Source: Synanceia verrucosa (taxonomy: Eukaryota > Chordata > Actinopteri > Perciformes > Synanceiidae). From it: DNA of 64,000 nt. Location: contig CM056558.1 of assembly GCA_029721515.1 (NCBI GenBank), forward strand, positions 13,547,240 to 13,611,239, in the 5' to 3' direction. Below the pieces are notes generated by a model, which saw only the letters and a list, made by a program, of their open reading frames with translations, did no database searches and was not told the origin of the DNA. How positions within the stretch are numbered: position 1 is the stretch's first letter; each line of letters opens with the position of its first letter. Below are positions 53,220 through 64,000 of this stretch, piece after piece. Position numbers and translations under genes: made by a program.

Positions 53220-53900
53220 ATTAAAGATGTCCAAAATAACATTGTTACTTGTAGAAATGATATTTCAAGGCATCTACAACTTTGATGACAGTGACAACTA
53301 AATTTAAAATATCTTTACATTTGTAAAAAGTACCAGTTAAGTGGTCATTTTGAAATTTTTGACACAACTAGACTGGATATGTCTGAATCACTTTTGCCAT
53401 GCATGTGTATTGGACTTTCAGTTTCAGCATTTTTGATATCCAATTAGAATTCTTACTGGCAAAAGTCACATTTCAGATACTGACAATCTAAACCGTAAGT
53501 GTCTTTTTATATCACCAGATCAACCACCCACACTACTTTTGTGGATATCTGCAGCTGCACTGTCTCTAGTCACAATTCTAATTACATATTTAAATATATG
53601 AAATTGCATATTTTCCAGGCATAATGCATGCAGGATTTTCAAAATGATATTATATTATACTATATTCATTTTGGATATCTGAAATAAATCAAAAATATGA
53701 CGAGTAACAATTGGATATGGGAGTTTTTCCTTTTCAGAGTTATATTGTAGATATCCAGAATTAAGATTCTAGATCTCAAAATGCAATTGTGGACATTACA
53801 ATCTTTCTTGGAGAGTGACATTATGGCTGTGGTTATCCAAAAATATGAACTTTGACCAGGAATTATTGAATTACAGCTATCTGCAGCACATATCTATTCC
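53220..53900. repeat. degenerate GGATATCTG-type repeat
   Basis: Words like GGATATCTGCAGCTG, GGATATCTGAAATAAATC, GTAGATATCCAGAATTAAG and their inverses recur every 40-60 bp with heavy decay. Family unknown. Confidence 0.35.
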
Positions 53901-54098
53901 AAGTGTTAATGTTAAAACAGTCATAGGGCCACCTGCAGCACATCCAGGAAGCATTATCAGGTTTTTTTCTGACCTACAATAACTAAACAATAATAATTAA
54001 ACTGGAAATAGAAACGATGTATCGTGGGTATTTTGTTCCTTCAGTATGAAGTCTACATAATGCTCACTTTGTACCCTGAACAGTTGCTGACTGTTTAG

Positions 54099-54128
54099 GA
54101 GGACGGCGCTTCCCCTGGCTTCTCCACG
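54099..54128 (+). other. lim2: lim2 5' UTR before the ATG
   Basis: A possible acceptor (gactgtttag) at 54097-54098 suggests the coding exon is preceded by a non-coding exon, as in mammals. The upstream exon was not identified. Confidence 0.4.
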
Positions 54129-57100
54129 ATGCTGTACACTTTAGCAGGAGGGGGCACGCTCTGTGGTGTGGCTGCCCTTGTGCTTCTCATCGTCTCTACA
54201 GCAACAGACTTCTGGATGCAGTATCGATACTCAGGCAGTTCAGCCAATCAGGGGCTTTGGAGGTTCTGCATCAACCATAAATGTCATTCCCACACCATAA
54301 CTGTAGGTGAGTGGTACTTCAGGAGAGGCGAGAAAACCCAACTGTTTCGTGTTTCTGAGAAAATGACTCCTTCAGAATGATAATGACTTATGATCATAAG
54401 TCATTCATCTATACCAAATGTTATTCAACTAAAATTCAAAAGGTCAAGTCTGAGAAAATGTATTAAAGCAAAAATCCAGAACATCATAGTGTCTAATTTG
54501 AGTTAGTGTGATATATGTTGATGTAGCCGAGTAATTTTGCATATATTCAATAAGTGACTGTCAAATCAAATAAATTCATTGTGATTCAAAAACATTTTGA
54601 CAATATTTGTCATTTAACTTTTAAGTAAACAGAGATAATAATACAGTGGATAGGAATAAATTTATTGCCTCATAAAGAATTGCCTCATTTATAAGAATAG
54701 AGCTGCATTTAGAAATAAGAGAAATTAAATAAAAAAAATATTTTATATGTAAAATATGTTGAATAATTGTTCTATGAATAGTTTCAACCAGCTGGGCTGA
54801 CATGGGTATTTTTATTTTTATTACAAAGTTCTTCTTTTTCCAATAAGAGAGCTTGATGAAAGCTCTGTTTTCTCCATCCACTATACAGCGTCATATCTGA
54901 TCCTTTTTCTCCCCTTGTCTCTGACTCATTTGTCTCTTTGTCTTGCCTTTCTGTGTCTACTTCTTTATTTTTCATTATCTGTCCCTCTCCTCTTCACTTT
55001 CCTCTGTAACTGCTCTGTGCATTTCCTGATCTGCCGTTCTGGTTGAAACAGGAGCATCCTGTCAAATTTAAAATCCACATATAATTTAATTGTAGTTGGT
55101 CCGAGTCCTTATAAGACGGTGTCAGGGTCTGGACCTGGACAGAACAGCTATTCCTTTTTTAAATCAAAGCCAAATATCATGCTGATTTGTCTGATCAATC
55201 CAGAAAACAACCTACAATTTGTTGGAAATTTCTGCAGGCCAAAGCACAGCACAGTGGTTTAAAAAGTATCTAGACATTAATGAAGTTGTCTGAATGGCAA
55301 ACTGACTGTGCCGATAAAGTTTCAAGAAAAAAAGAATTCATGTGTTGTATGAATGTTGTCCTGACCTTTTGTGTCCAGCATTCTGGGATGCCACACGGGC
55401 CTTTATGTTGCTGGCGGTGCTGAGCTGCTTCGCCGGTGTGGTGCTCGGCCTGAGCGCCTTCACTAACGGCACCAAGAACAGGAGGGTCCGGACAGGTGGC
55501 ATTGCCCTGGTCCTGTCAGGTAACACACACCAAACAAACACACGTTAGTTAAAGCTATAGTCTGTCATGTTAGACAGCTAGCAAGATTTGAAAGTGGCTC
55601 TTCCTCTCAGCCTCCTCTAAGCTCCACCCCTTCTTCCCCCTCCCGTCAGTGCTCTATCCAAAGTCATGGCCCCTCTCCTGCTAACTCTGTATATTCTGCA
55701 AAGGAGTGTGCTGAAGGGCGGCATGGTGGTGTAGTGGTTAGCACTGTCGCCTCACAGCAAGAAGGTTCTGGGTTTGATTCCCGGCCCGGGGCCTTTCTGT
55801 GTGGAGTTTGCATGTTCTCCCCGTGTCTGCGTGGGTTCTCTCTGGGTACTCCATCTTCCTCCCACCATCCAAAAACATGCATGGGGATGAACTGGCGACT
55901 GTATCTCGTCTTCTTATTTTCGTGTTTCACTGTAAAATGTCCTCTCAACCTCTATTCTCAGGCTTTCTTGCCCTGCTGGCTTTGGCAATTTACACCGGAG
56001 TGACTGTCACTTTCTTTGGCAAACGCTTCCTGGACTGGCGCTTTTCCTGGTCCTACATCATCGGCTGGGTGGCCATCATTTTGGCCTTTGCAGCAGGTAT
56101 TTATTGTATGTGTTAAGTGTTCATTGTGAGTGAACAGCATGGACTGTCAGCATTTCTGGATAAAACTTTATCCAGATTTGTTGGTGAGTACTTTTAGATC
56201 TCCACACTCTAAAGAGAGTAAACACACATTTAAGGATCTAATGCTGCGTTCCAAAATACTGTTTGACCTCCTATTAAAAAACACAATGTCAGATTTCCTA
56301 CCAGGTTTCTACTTGGCAAATCCATATATAGCATATACATTATTCCAACCAGAACGTTATCTTTTCTGTACAATAGTTACTCTGGAAAAACCATGTGGAG
56401 GCTGCTGAAAAGTGAAGGTGAACATGAATATGAACACTTGCCAAAGAAATGTCAGCATGTTATGGTCAGCCATGGTTTTTGTTTATATGTGGTGTCATCA
56501 TGTGCATCTAGAATACTTCAAGGTCAGAAGTAGGAAATTTCAACTGGGAAAACTCAAATTTCCGAGCTGTCTGCAATGTAGCAGAACACTTGTGATGTCA
56601 TGAATCAAAAAAAAAAACTATTTAAAGCTATAGTTGGTAATCTTGGGGAGCTAGCACATCCTCTCAGTCTCCTCTAAGCTCCACCCCCCTCCTCCCCCTC
56701 CCGTCAGTGCTCCGTCCAAAGCCACGCCCCCTCTCCTGCTAACTTGGTATTGGTGCAGAGGAGTGTGCTGAATAGATCCGGCAACAGTCAGTGCGGTCAC
56801 ATGGTAGGATCGTACTGGATTTCACCAAGTTCGATGTTTCAACTCAGCGGGTGGTCTGTTCCAAAATCCAAGTAAACATGGAGTTTGTTTAATTCGGATA
56901 ATGGTCAGCGACCTGGCTGCTACGCTAGATGGCGCTGTAGCCCTTTCAACAAGTGGTGCTAGAAGTACTTCCGGTTGACAGCTATTTAACGACTACAATA
57001 AATAATAAACACCATCTCCTCGTCCGTCCAAAAGTGAGTTGTTGAGTTCTTCTAAGCCATGGTGGTGTTTGACTTTTCCGGAAACAACATTACTATTTAT

Positions 57101-57620
57101 GACGCCGTTGGTGCCTCCTTCCCCCTCCAGGTGAAATCCTCAACGAAAATTCTTGAGCATGTGCAGGAAACGGATATGATACGATAGCGTAAGAGGCACA
57201 AAGCAGATTAACAACGTCTTCCATAATGTATTGACTGCTTTCAGGTAGCTGGGCTTACACAGGAGCCCAGAGGCGGACATGAATTAAGATGGTGCTTATA
57301 TCAGTGGGCTTCAAAACAAAACAAAACAAAGGGGGGAAAAAAAAATCTATGTCCACTTCTCTTGTTTTATAGTAGGTAAATTCAAGAATTTAATGCCACT
57401 TAAGTGAAGAATTTGAATTTTCAGCGCAGAGTAACAGTGAAACAAGAATGATTCACAACCTCCACAGTAAACAATGGATTTGCCATTTATCAATAAAACT
57501 TCATCAGTGAGTATATTACTGTGTTAACTTGGTGTTTGGTGTCTTTCAGGAGTGTTTCAGCTCTGTGCTTACCAACGGACCACTGCAGAACCTGCTCCTT
57601 CAAACAACCCGGACAGCTGA
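54129..57620 (+). CDS. lim2: lim2, lens fibre membrane intrinsic protein (MP20), complete
   Basis: LIM2/MP20 is an abundant integral membrane protein of lens fibre cells, a member of the PMP22/EMP/claudin superfamily, and contributes to fibre-cell junctions and lens clarity. Coding exons 54129-54306, 55379-55519, 55962-56096 and 57550-57620 sum to 525 nt, 174 aa, against 173 for human. Four membrane helices are visible: ~2-24 (LCGVAALVLLIVSTATDFW), ~65-87 (RAFMLLAVLSCFAGVVLGLS), ~99-122 (IALVLSGFLALLALAIYTGV) and ~137-158 (IIGWVAIILAFAAGVFQLCA). The first outer loop has the family GLWRFC..C signature (GLWRFCINHKC). RFLDWRFSWSYIIGWV is a near-perfect MP20 block. Splice phases are all 1. Teleosts carry several lim2 genes; which one cannot be told. 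Confidence 0.93.
55551..55716 (+). repeat. lim2 intron repeat, copy 1 (host of a V-SINE)
   Basis: From AAAGCTATAGTCTGTCATG through CTCCTCTAAGCTCCACCCCT and CTCCCGTCAGTGCTC to GGAGTGTGCTGAA. The same sequence recurs at 56625-56773. V-SINE copy D begins immediately after its last base. Confidence 0.7.
55717..55890 (+). mobile_element. V-SINE copy D, 3' truncated
   Basis: GGGCGGCATGGTGGTGTAGT head, core and AACATGCATGGGGAT, then the match stops. It lies ~70 bp before the third coding exon of lim2, in sense orientation. Confidence 0.82.
56625..57240 (+). repeat. lim2 intron repeat, copy 2 (longer)
   Basis: Starts AAAGCTATAGTTGGTAATCT, repeats the CTCCTCTAAGCTCCACCCCC and CTCCCGTCAGTGCTC blocks of copy 1 to GGAGTGTGCTGAA at about 56773, then continues with GC-richer sequence (CTAGATGGCGCTGTAGCCC..) unlike the intron. 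Probably a longer copy of one non-autonomous transposon. The right end near 57240 is an estimate; I could not find the matching inverted end. Confidence 0.5.
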
Positions 57621-57700
57621 ACGGCATAAACACGCTGAATAGCTCCACAAGTCACTGCTGCTTCTGAGCACCTAGAATGGAATAAATAGAAATCATAATC
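57621..57700 (+). promoter_or_regulatory. lim2: lim2 3' UTR and poly(A) signal
   Basis: AATAAA at 57681-57686, 60 nt after the stop, gives a short 3' UTR. Confidence 0.6.
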
Positions 57701-58664
57701 TCACTACAGGTCTGATTCACTGACAACAACATTGTTTTTATGTGTGAAAGAATCTCAGCTTTTTCCAATTTGACACCATGTCACTAACTGCAAACAAAGC
57801 CAGAGTAGGTGATGCATTCCTTGGCCATAGAAGGTAAAGATCAGTGCCTGAAGGGGGAAAAGATAAGTGCCAGCACTCCCCGTCTTCACATTTTGCAGTA
57901 TGGGCCAGTATCACTATCAGCAAAGGGGAAAAAAAAGTTTTTGGTACTTGTTTTTTGGCTTAAAACTATTTATACTAGTGCATGCTATTTCACATATTTT
58001 TAATTATATTCAATATTATCCATAATTTTAATATTTTTTTCAGAACATTTCTTCTTGAAAATATAATTTTCCATAGGACATATGGGCATGTTCAGAAATA
58101 ATTAAAATGCTCCATTGATTATATTTGTTCACAACAAAGAGGTATGAATCATGATTATTAAAAAAAACAAAACAAAAAAAAAAACATGAAAAAAAAAAGA
58201 TGCAAACGTATTTTAGTTTTCCAATGAAAGGTGTGTTAAATGGATTTTCCACTAGATGGGGCTGTTACGCCACAAACAGGAGGTACAACGCACCATTGCT
58301 GACAGACTGAAAGATAAGGCCTGTATCCAGAAGTGCGTCATAATATTTCCTCACTGGACAACAAATGGGTTGAAGAAACCTACAGCAAGTCCAGTTGCAT
58401 TTGACTTTGCACTTCTAAAAATATGTGAGACTTTTCTCACACAATAATAAAATATCAAAAGCCTAGTATGAAGTGTATATCCAGTATTCCAGATTGAATA
58501 TCGTATTTTAATCACTATGATATAGGGGTATAATTTTTATAGTATAAATGTTGTCCATTTTACTTGTGCAACTCCTAAAAACAACAGAAAAAAACTGTAC
58601 ATTTTCCATCCATTTCATCAAATCTTGTGTAGGAACAGTAAGTGACGGCAAATACACAAAAGAT
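57701..58664. other. lim2-gramd2-like convergent intergenic region
   Basis: About 1 kb of AT-rich sequence with A-runs (58160-58200). No gene or known repeat. Confidence 0.5.
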
Positions 58665-60917
58665 TATTTACTTAGCAACATTTGATTTATTTTGAACAAT
58701 AGCAAAGCCATCTCACAGAGACTACTTTGAATTACACTGAATGCAAATAAATATATATATAGGACCATAGTAGAATTAAGGACATTAACAACTGATACAA
58801 AATCATTTACAACACTTTGAATAGTGCAAAACCACACAAATACTGCCCTCTTCATTGAGATTCTTGCATTGAGTCCACTCAAGGACAATGGTTGTGTGTG
58901 CTGCCCCCTGCTGGGGGACTATAAGAACTATATGGCATGTTGACAAACCCTTTCAACAGGATGTAGCAGTGGTAAAACTGCCCACTACCCCTCATCAATA
59001 ACAGCTTTCGCAGCAATGGTCGAGTCATCAAAATGTGGCGTGGATATGCATTGATAGGTCAGTTTAAAAAGGGTTGTAGGAGCAGAGCGGTGGAGAAAAA
59101 AAAAGCAAGTGTTCCGATAAGCTGAGTGTACTTACATAAATTAGTAAAGTCAAGAGAACCTCAATGAGAAGTAGTGTTCTTTCTAATAGGGACATTTGAG
59201 AAATCAACCCGAGCAAAGATGAACAAAATGTGAACCCCATCACAAGCACTGGATTCTGAAATGACAAAGGAAAAGATGACGAGCTAAAACCACGTGATAG
59301 GTAGTGCCCACCACCCCCTGAGTGAAAGCATTTTATTTGATTTAAAAAAAAAAGAAAAAAAAAGAAGGCCTTAGCACCGTCAGATACCAGAACGCCGTCT
59401 TTGCCATTTCTTCTCAATCCAAACATCCTGGATTGGGACAGGCACAATATTTTTTTTTAAAGTGCGCTCGCTCCATTGAGCTCTTCCTCTCATTCAAATC
59501 TTAATTCTTTTTTCCCTCCTTTACCCCCCACAAACATCAAGCTCTGTTTTTTTTCCTTTAAAAAAAAAAAACAAAAAAAAAAAAACAGCACACAAAGATA
59601 AATTATACTTAGCCATGCATAATAATTTGTTGCATATTGAAAAAAAATTCATCTTGGGACCACTTTTTTTTTTTTTTTTTTTTTTGCTGCTGCTGCTGAA
59701 AACTTGGACCTTACGAGCCAATTCTCCTCTGCAGGTGACAAGAGTGAGAAAGCACATACAGTATCAGTCAAGTGTCGATATTGCAGACACATGGGTGGAC
59801 AGCAGAAATACATTATTGGTGCTACTTTAAATAACCTGAAAATTCTAGAAATGCCAGTTGGTCTTCGAGAGGCCTGCCGAAGAGAGAGGTTTGTACTTTT
59901 GACGCAACGTGGTCAGACTGGTAGACCGCACATCGACACAAAAAGACAATATTAAATCTGCTCTTGAAGACTAAAGTCGTAGAAAAGCCGTACACAAAAA
60001 CATATTGTTGCCTCTGAGACGGGTGTCATACTGTATTAAATATTTGTGCATCGATGCATTCATCTGCAGTTGACACTGCAGGAGAGAAAGAACCTCTGAG
60101 CATTGATCATTAAAACTGGTTTAAATCACGCCAAAGACGAGGAAAGTAATACTGCAATCATCACTGACGGGAGAAGGAGAGAAAGGGCGAGACTATCGGG
60201 AGAGTATCGAACCTCCATTGGTTGATCAGATTTTGAGGTTTCAGCTGTCGTCATTTTGACCCAGAGTTGATGAAGAGGATTGGAACCATTCAAAGAGAAG
60301 TACCCGGCAGAGACACAGTACTAATAGTTGGAAGGCTAAGTAAGAGATAGAAAATGGTTTGTAAAATCATCTCTGTGCACTCATGCAAAAGACGTGCACT
60401 GTGTGCGTCTTTGGTTATGCATAGCACTACGTCTCTGGTGTTGAGGTGCAGTAAAAATCACTACAGCAGGCTAATGCTAATCAGTATAGCCCTGTTCAGA
60501 CTGCATGCCCTAGAGGAGCCAGGTGGTGACCATAACTTCACGGACAGCGGGAAAAGTTCCTGTCAGCAAAGTGCCCGTCAACTTGGCTGACGGCGGCGGT
60601 GGCACGTTGCTAAGTTAGAGCCGTTTGGCTTTGGTTTCCACAGCGGACACGCTGCAACCAGGCAGCACGTTTATGCATTTTGGCACGGCTCTGCGGAACC
60701 AAGTCGTGGCGTGTCCATCACACTGGGAGGAAGTAATAGCCCTTCAAGTTAACAAGTCGTCTCTGAAATTGCACAGGTTGGCCAGTCTTCCCTCTAGCCA
60801 AGAACACAGGCCATGTTGGGAGCACAGTCTTTGAGCACGTTAAATTCCCCCCCAACTGCGTGCGGCTCGAAGAGGTCGAAATAATCCCCGACCGCTCTCT
60901 CCTTCAGTCAGTGAGTG
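58665..60917 (-). other. probable 3' UTR of the gramd2-like gene
   Basis: On the minus strand, AATAAA (complement of 58686-58691) lies 2.2 kb past the stop codon with no earlier strong gene boundary. The stretch includes long A and T runs (59341-59362, 59562-59585, 59665-59684). Its extent is an inference; transcript data would be needed. Confidence 0.45.
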
Positions 60918-62291
60918 TTATGTGTCTTGGTACCTGCGAAAAGACAAGAAGGAACCAGTTGAGAGCAACATATGAGTAGCAAGCTGAATACACACCTAAC
61001 GATACTGAAGTATTTTGGTATTTGGGAGCAAGGTTCCGCCTATTACAGGAATTAATGTGACTCATTTCCTTGAAAGACAATAAAGCCAATTACACAACAG
61101 AGTAAACACCAGGATCAAAAGAGGAGGCGAAGTAAACACATCGAACAACAACAATATTCATGTTCCAAAAAAAGAGAGAATAAGTATTTTCTTTTTACCT
61201 TCTACCTTAATAAGTGCACAACCACTAAGTGACAGTGACGTTGAAAGTCTGAGCACAAATAAAGCTGATTTTAGTGTATTTATGAGGCTGAACTGCTATA
61301 CTTGTGTAGGTTGAATAATGTTGCTTCTTTTTGGTGTTTTTCTTCAGAGTAAGGCTTCTTACCTGCTCTGTAAAGTGAACTCAGACAGAGCCCCGAGTGA
61401 TGTCAGCTGTTCCTCCAGCGCCACGATACGTAAACCAATGTAGCCGGATGACAGCAGCAGCAGCACAACCCTGTGACAATATTTAAAAAAAAAATAAAAA
61501 AATAGTCACATTTATGGTCTTTTTTTCCTGCCTACGTATTCACTGTGACAAAGGTCAATGATATCTGCTTCTAGCAGGTACACAGAGACCTAGCAATTAA
61601 CACTGATGTTTACAGCCCTTTCAGTGGGTATTAATAACTGCACTGCCAGTAAACATGACAGCTAACAACCCTCAAACAAGATGCAGGGAAAACAAGTGTT
61701 AATTAATTGGTTGAAATTGGTTTGACGCACTGCTGTGTGGTCGCAATCTAAAACTGGTCTATGAAGAACCACACAAGTTGGGCACACTTGGATTTTCCAT
61801 TGCGTGATAAAGCCAACAAGATTGCCTGGTTTGTTACTGGGCAGGTTTCTGAAATTCCTCAGCCTTTTCTTTTCAGGTATGGGGGAAAAAAAAAAAGAAA
61901 AAAGAAAGAAGCGAAAAAAAGAAGCGTCACTCACAGAATCAAGTAAATAAAGAGCAGAGTGTTGAGGGTGCTGGCCTCTCTCTGAACCAGCAGGGATTTG
62001 GCCTTTTCTGTCACGTTCCAAACCCATGATCCACCTGCGTCTGGAAAAGGAGAACAGAAACGTAGCATGAATATCAACGTTCTCGCTTCTGTATGTTTTG
62101 TAGAGGATTGAAACATACAAGGAAGAAAACATGATAAACTGTCACGATTAACTTATCGAGTGCCAGTCCTTTTAGAAAAACAAAAATGGCTCGTGCCAGC
62201 ATTTTGGGCCATTTTGACTCATCAGGACCCACAGAATATTTTGTACTATGACTCTGAAACCACTGAAGAGGTCAAATGAAAGAATAGACTC

Positions 62292-62334
<43 letters not shown>

Positions 62335-63954
62335 CCTTTTTCCATTCTTGTTTTATTTTGAGGCTAGTTTCACCAAAATGACCACGTTTTTTTCCAGATA
62401 CAGATTGCTCTGCTCTCTGATCGCGAAATCTCTACTTCCTGCTTCGATCTCTGTGGTTTTAACCGCCTTGTGTTCCGACTACGTGCCCTAGGAGCCTCAA
62501 AATTACTCACAGGGTGCATGAGAGCGCACTTTTACGTATTTGATATATACATACGTCATTTGGCACTCAATGAGTTTAAGAGGATGTCTATTTGCCTGTT
62601 TATGTGGGGATTAAACACAAACCGGGTTTTATTGCAGAGTCTGAAATGATGGTCAGTTGTCTACACCATCGGTCACTCTGCTAAATAAACTAGCCAACCA
62701 CAGCCAGCCCTCCAGTACTTAGCTGGTGGCTAATGCTAAATTGGAATTCATCTGTGTGTGTGTGTGTGTGTGTGTGTCTTACCGGATACTGACAGCTCCT
62801 CTGAGGATGAGCTATCACTCTGCTGTATGTGTAGGCTCCTGACAGTCGGGCCATTTCCATTAGGCACTGTCTCTGAAGAAGAGAGAGTGACGGGGGGGAT
62901 AAGAAAAAAAATCTCAGACCTTGGACATGTCAATTTAGCAGACATGAGAACAAAAGATAGCAGCAAAATCAACTGTCAACAGTTATTTTAGCCTGTACGG
63001 CTGATGTCAGATGAGGCTTAGCGGTCGACTTCAACGCATCGCAACATGTGACATCAGCTGTACAGGCTAAAATAACTGTTGATAGTTGATTTTGCTGCTT
63101 TACTTACAAACAAAAATTCCTCTGCCAGACGCTGTGACTCTAGTCACAGATTATAATATATTATATTAACTAGGCTTGCTGTGTGTCTCACCTCTGTGCG
63201 GTCGCTGCAGAGGCTGGTCCTGGAAAGACTGCGACTCAGAGCCATCAAAGTGGTCGAAGCTGTCGTCTAGACTGGACTGGCTGGAGTTCTGTTGAGATAA
63301 TAAGAGCACAAGGAACACCATCACAAACCGGTCCATGTTACCTTTGTGCCGTATAACAATAAATAAACAAAATTATGAAATACTGAGGGGGAAAAAAAAA
63401 AAAATGTCGTCTTACCACAAGTTTGCTCTTATCGAAGCTGTTCTCAGCAGAGGAGAACACTGGGCTGCTATTAGCACTGCCATCCTGTAACAGAGAAGAT
63501 TCCAGATTCCAGATTGGACTTTTGAAAAGCAACTTTCAGTTTTATTTTTTAAATCACATTTACAAATCACAGAACTTGTTAATATCTAAAAACTCACCTC
63601 TAACTGAGGAGATACTGAACGCAGTAGCTGATAACATGATTCTCTGTTGCGCAATGACACAAACAGGTACTGAACAATGAGATGAAAAAAAAAGTTAGAG
63701 GAATATTAGTCAGTCTCCGAGCATACAAAGCTGAACTATAAAATACACACAAAATATGCCAATGATTAAATTACATGTAAAGCTAGAGCGGGGTTCTGCA
63801 CATGTCTAGTTATCAAACAGTGATGACTCTGAGGGGCTGAAAGTAACAAACTGACCTTGTCTCCATCTGTGGTGCGAATCGACAAGGCGTTGGGTACCAG
63901 TAAAGCTGTGTTCTGCTTCTTTACTACGTGGATGGAGGAAACTGGAATAACTAC
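60918..63954 (-). CDS. GRAMD2-family protein, C-terminal part (5' end outside window)
   Basis: GRAMD2 proteins are endoplasmic-reticulum anchored and use a GRAM (PH-like) domain to reach the plasma membrane at contact sites. Exons in gene order (minus strand): 63954-63856, 63669-63598, 63484-63416, 63288-63192, 62872-62783, 62040-61935, 61470-61363, 60933-60918; total 657 nt, 219 codons with stop, all phases matching. The first two give the end of the GRAM domain (VVIPVSSIHVVKKQNTALLV, PNALSIRTTDGDK, YLFVSLRNRESCYQLLRSVS). Then a Ser/Asp-rich linker (NSSPVFSSAENSFDKSK, QSSLDDSFDHFDGSESQSF), a membrane helix (LNTLLFIYLILVVLLLLSSG) and a short tail (GLRIVALEEQLTSLGAL.., end YQDT). The SSAENSF motif after the GRAM domain favours GRAMD2B; the linker length and tail are equally like GRAMD2A, so I give no symbol. 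Confidence 0.88.
61363..62040 (-). CDS. gramd2-like exons with membrane anchor
   Basis: Exons 62040-61935 and 61470-61363, joined CT|G in phase 2. They encode GGSWVWNVTEKAKSLLVQRE, then the hydrophobic anchor spanning the junction and a luminal or cytosolic helix IVALEEQLTSLG. Tail anchoring to the ER is the family rule. Confidence 0.87.
62298..62329. repeat. (AT)n microsatellite
   Basis: About 16 AT units in a gramd2-like intron. Confidence 0.9.
62754..62777. repeat. (TG)n microsatellite beside a splice donor
   Basis: Twelve TG units ending four bases from the complement of the donor of exon 62872-62783. Confidence 0.9.
62959..63099. repeat. hairpin with 51-bp arms, two mismatches
   Basis: Left arm 62959-63009 (AGCAGCAAAATCAACTGTCA..) and right arm 63049-63099 (..TGATAGTTGATTTTGCTGCT) are reverse complements in 49 of 51 positions, with a 39-nt loop. 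Both differences are G against T in the + strand, i.e. G-U pairs in + strand RNA. It lies in the intron between gramd2-like exons 63192 and 62872. It may be a MITE or a hairpin of other origin. Confidence 0.85.
63598..63954 (-). CDS. gramd2-like exons encoding the end of the GRAM domain
   Basis: Exons 63954-63856 and 63669-63598, joined in phase 0, donors GTCAG and GTGAG. They cover the last beta strands and the C-terminal helix of the GRAM fold. The start of the domain is to the right of the window. Confidence 0.88.
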
Positions 63955-64000
63955 CTGCAAGACAGTCATAACAAGAAGAGGTTAGAAAAAAGAACAAGAA

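Larger units (their letters stand above)
50040..54098. other. wdr47 3' UTR and wdr47-lim2 intergenic region
   Basis: The wdr47 3' UTR may end near 50320 (ATTAAA) or near 51580 (AATAAA at 51560). After it come the GGGCACTTTAG repeats (51780-51990), a T/A homopolymer area (52660-52710) and AT-rich sequence with recurring GGATATCTG-like words (53220-53900). No gene recognised; ORFs here look random. Confidence 0.5.

Noticed and set aside
55734..56116. Open frames joining the V-SINE to the third coding exon of lim2
   Set aside because: The SINE frame differs from the lim2 frame and the acceptor at 55960-55961 is strong. No sign of exonisation in the sequence.
59521..59830. Open frames with long Lys or Phe runs
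   Set aside because: Produced by poly(A)/poly(T) tracts in the probable 3' UTR of the gramd2-like gene.
61761..62132. Minus-strand 156-codon frame near a gramd2-like exon
   Set aside because: Only 62040-61935 in a different reading frame is real coding sequence; the longer frame is an out-of-phase read-through of exon and intron.

Overview
The window is nuclear DNA of a ray-finned fish, most likely a percomorph teleost. The evidence is split vertebrate genes with GT-AG introns, V-SINE (DANA/Mermaid type) copies, several families of Tc1-like transposons, dinucleotide microsatellites, and proteins that read as fish versions of well-known vertebrate genes. I see no prokaryotic, organellar or viral genes. 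Exon limits below were read by hand from splice sites, reading phase and remembered family sequence; no search was run.

Layout. (1) Positions 1-38,085, + strand: the 3' part of camsap2, a microtubule minus-end protein. Sixteen coding exons (7,500-35,956) add up to 1,290 codons in one frame, followed by a ~2.1 kb 3' UTR with a poly(A) signal at 38,063. The first exons lie to the left of the window. Its long introns hold most of the mobile DNA: a 280-bp MITE, a V-SINE, a LINE scrap joined to a dead Tc1, a TTAA-flanked element, a truncated Tc1, and one complete Tc1-like transposon (18,839-20,500) with an open 342-codon transposase and 51-bp perfect inverted repeats. (2) 38,930-~51,580, + strand: a complete wdr47, with a non-coding first exon and fifteen coding exons from 40,686 to 50,039 (886 aa: LisH, CTLH, coiled coil, seven WD40 repeats). 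(3) 54,099-57,690, + strand: a complete lim2 (MP20 lens membrane protein, four coding exons, 174 aa). (4) 64,000-~58,665, - strand: the 3' part of a GRAMD2-family gene (eight coding exons, 219 codons including the stop, C-terminal membrane anchor), convergent with lim2.

How they fit together. CAMSAP proteins cap microtubule minus ends, and published mouse work reports that Wdr47 acts through Camsap proteins in neuron polarity and in ciliary central-pair assembly. Here the two genes sit next to each other in the same direction, less than 1 kb apart, whereas in human they are far apart on chromosome 1. That neighbourhood is the most interesting gene-level observation. The most interesting DNA-level items are the intact Tc1, a 51-bp-arm hairpin in the gramd2-like gene, a ~290-bp foldback element in wdr47, and a predicted, phase-preserving 63-nt cassette exon in camsap2. 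I found no wholly new multi-gene system.
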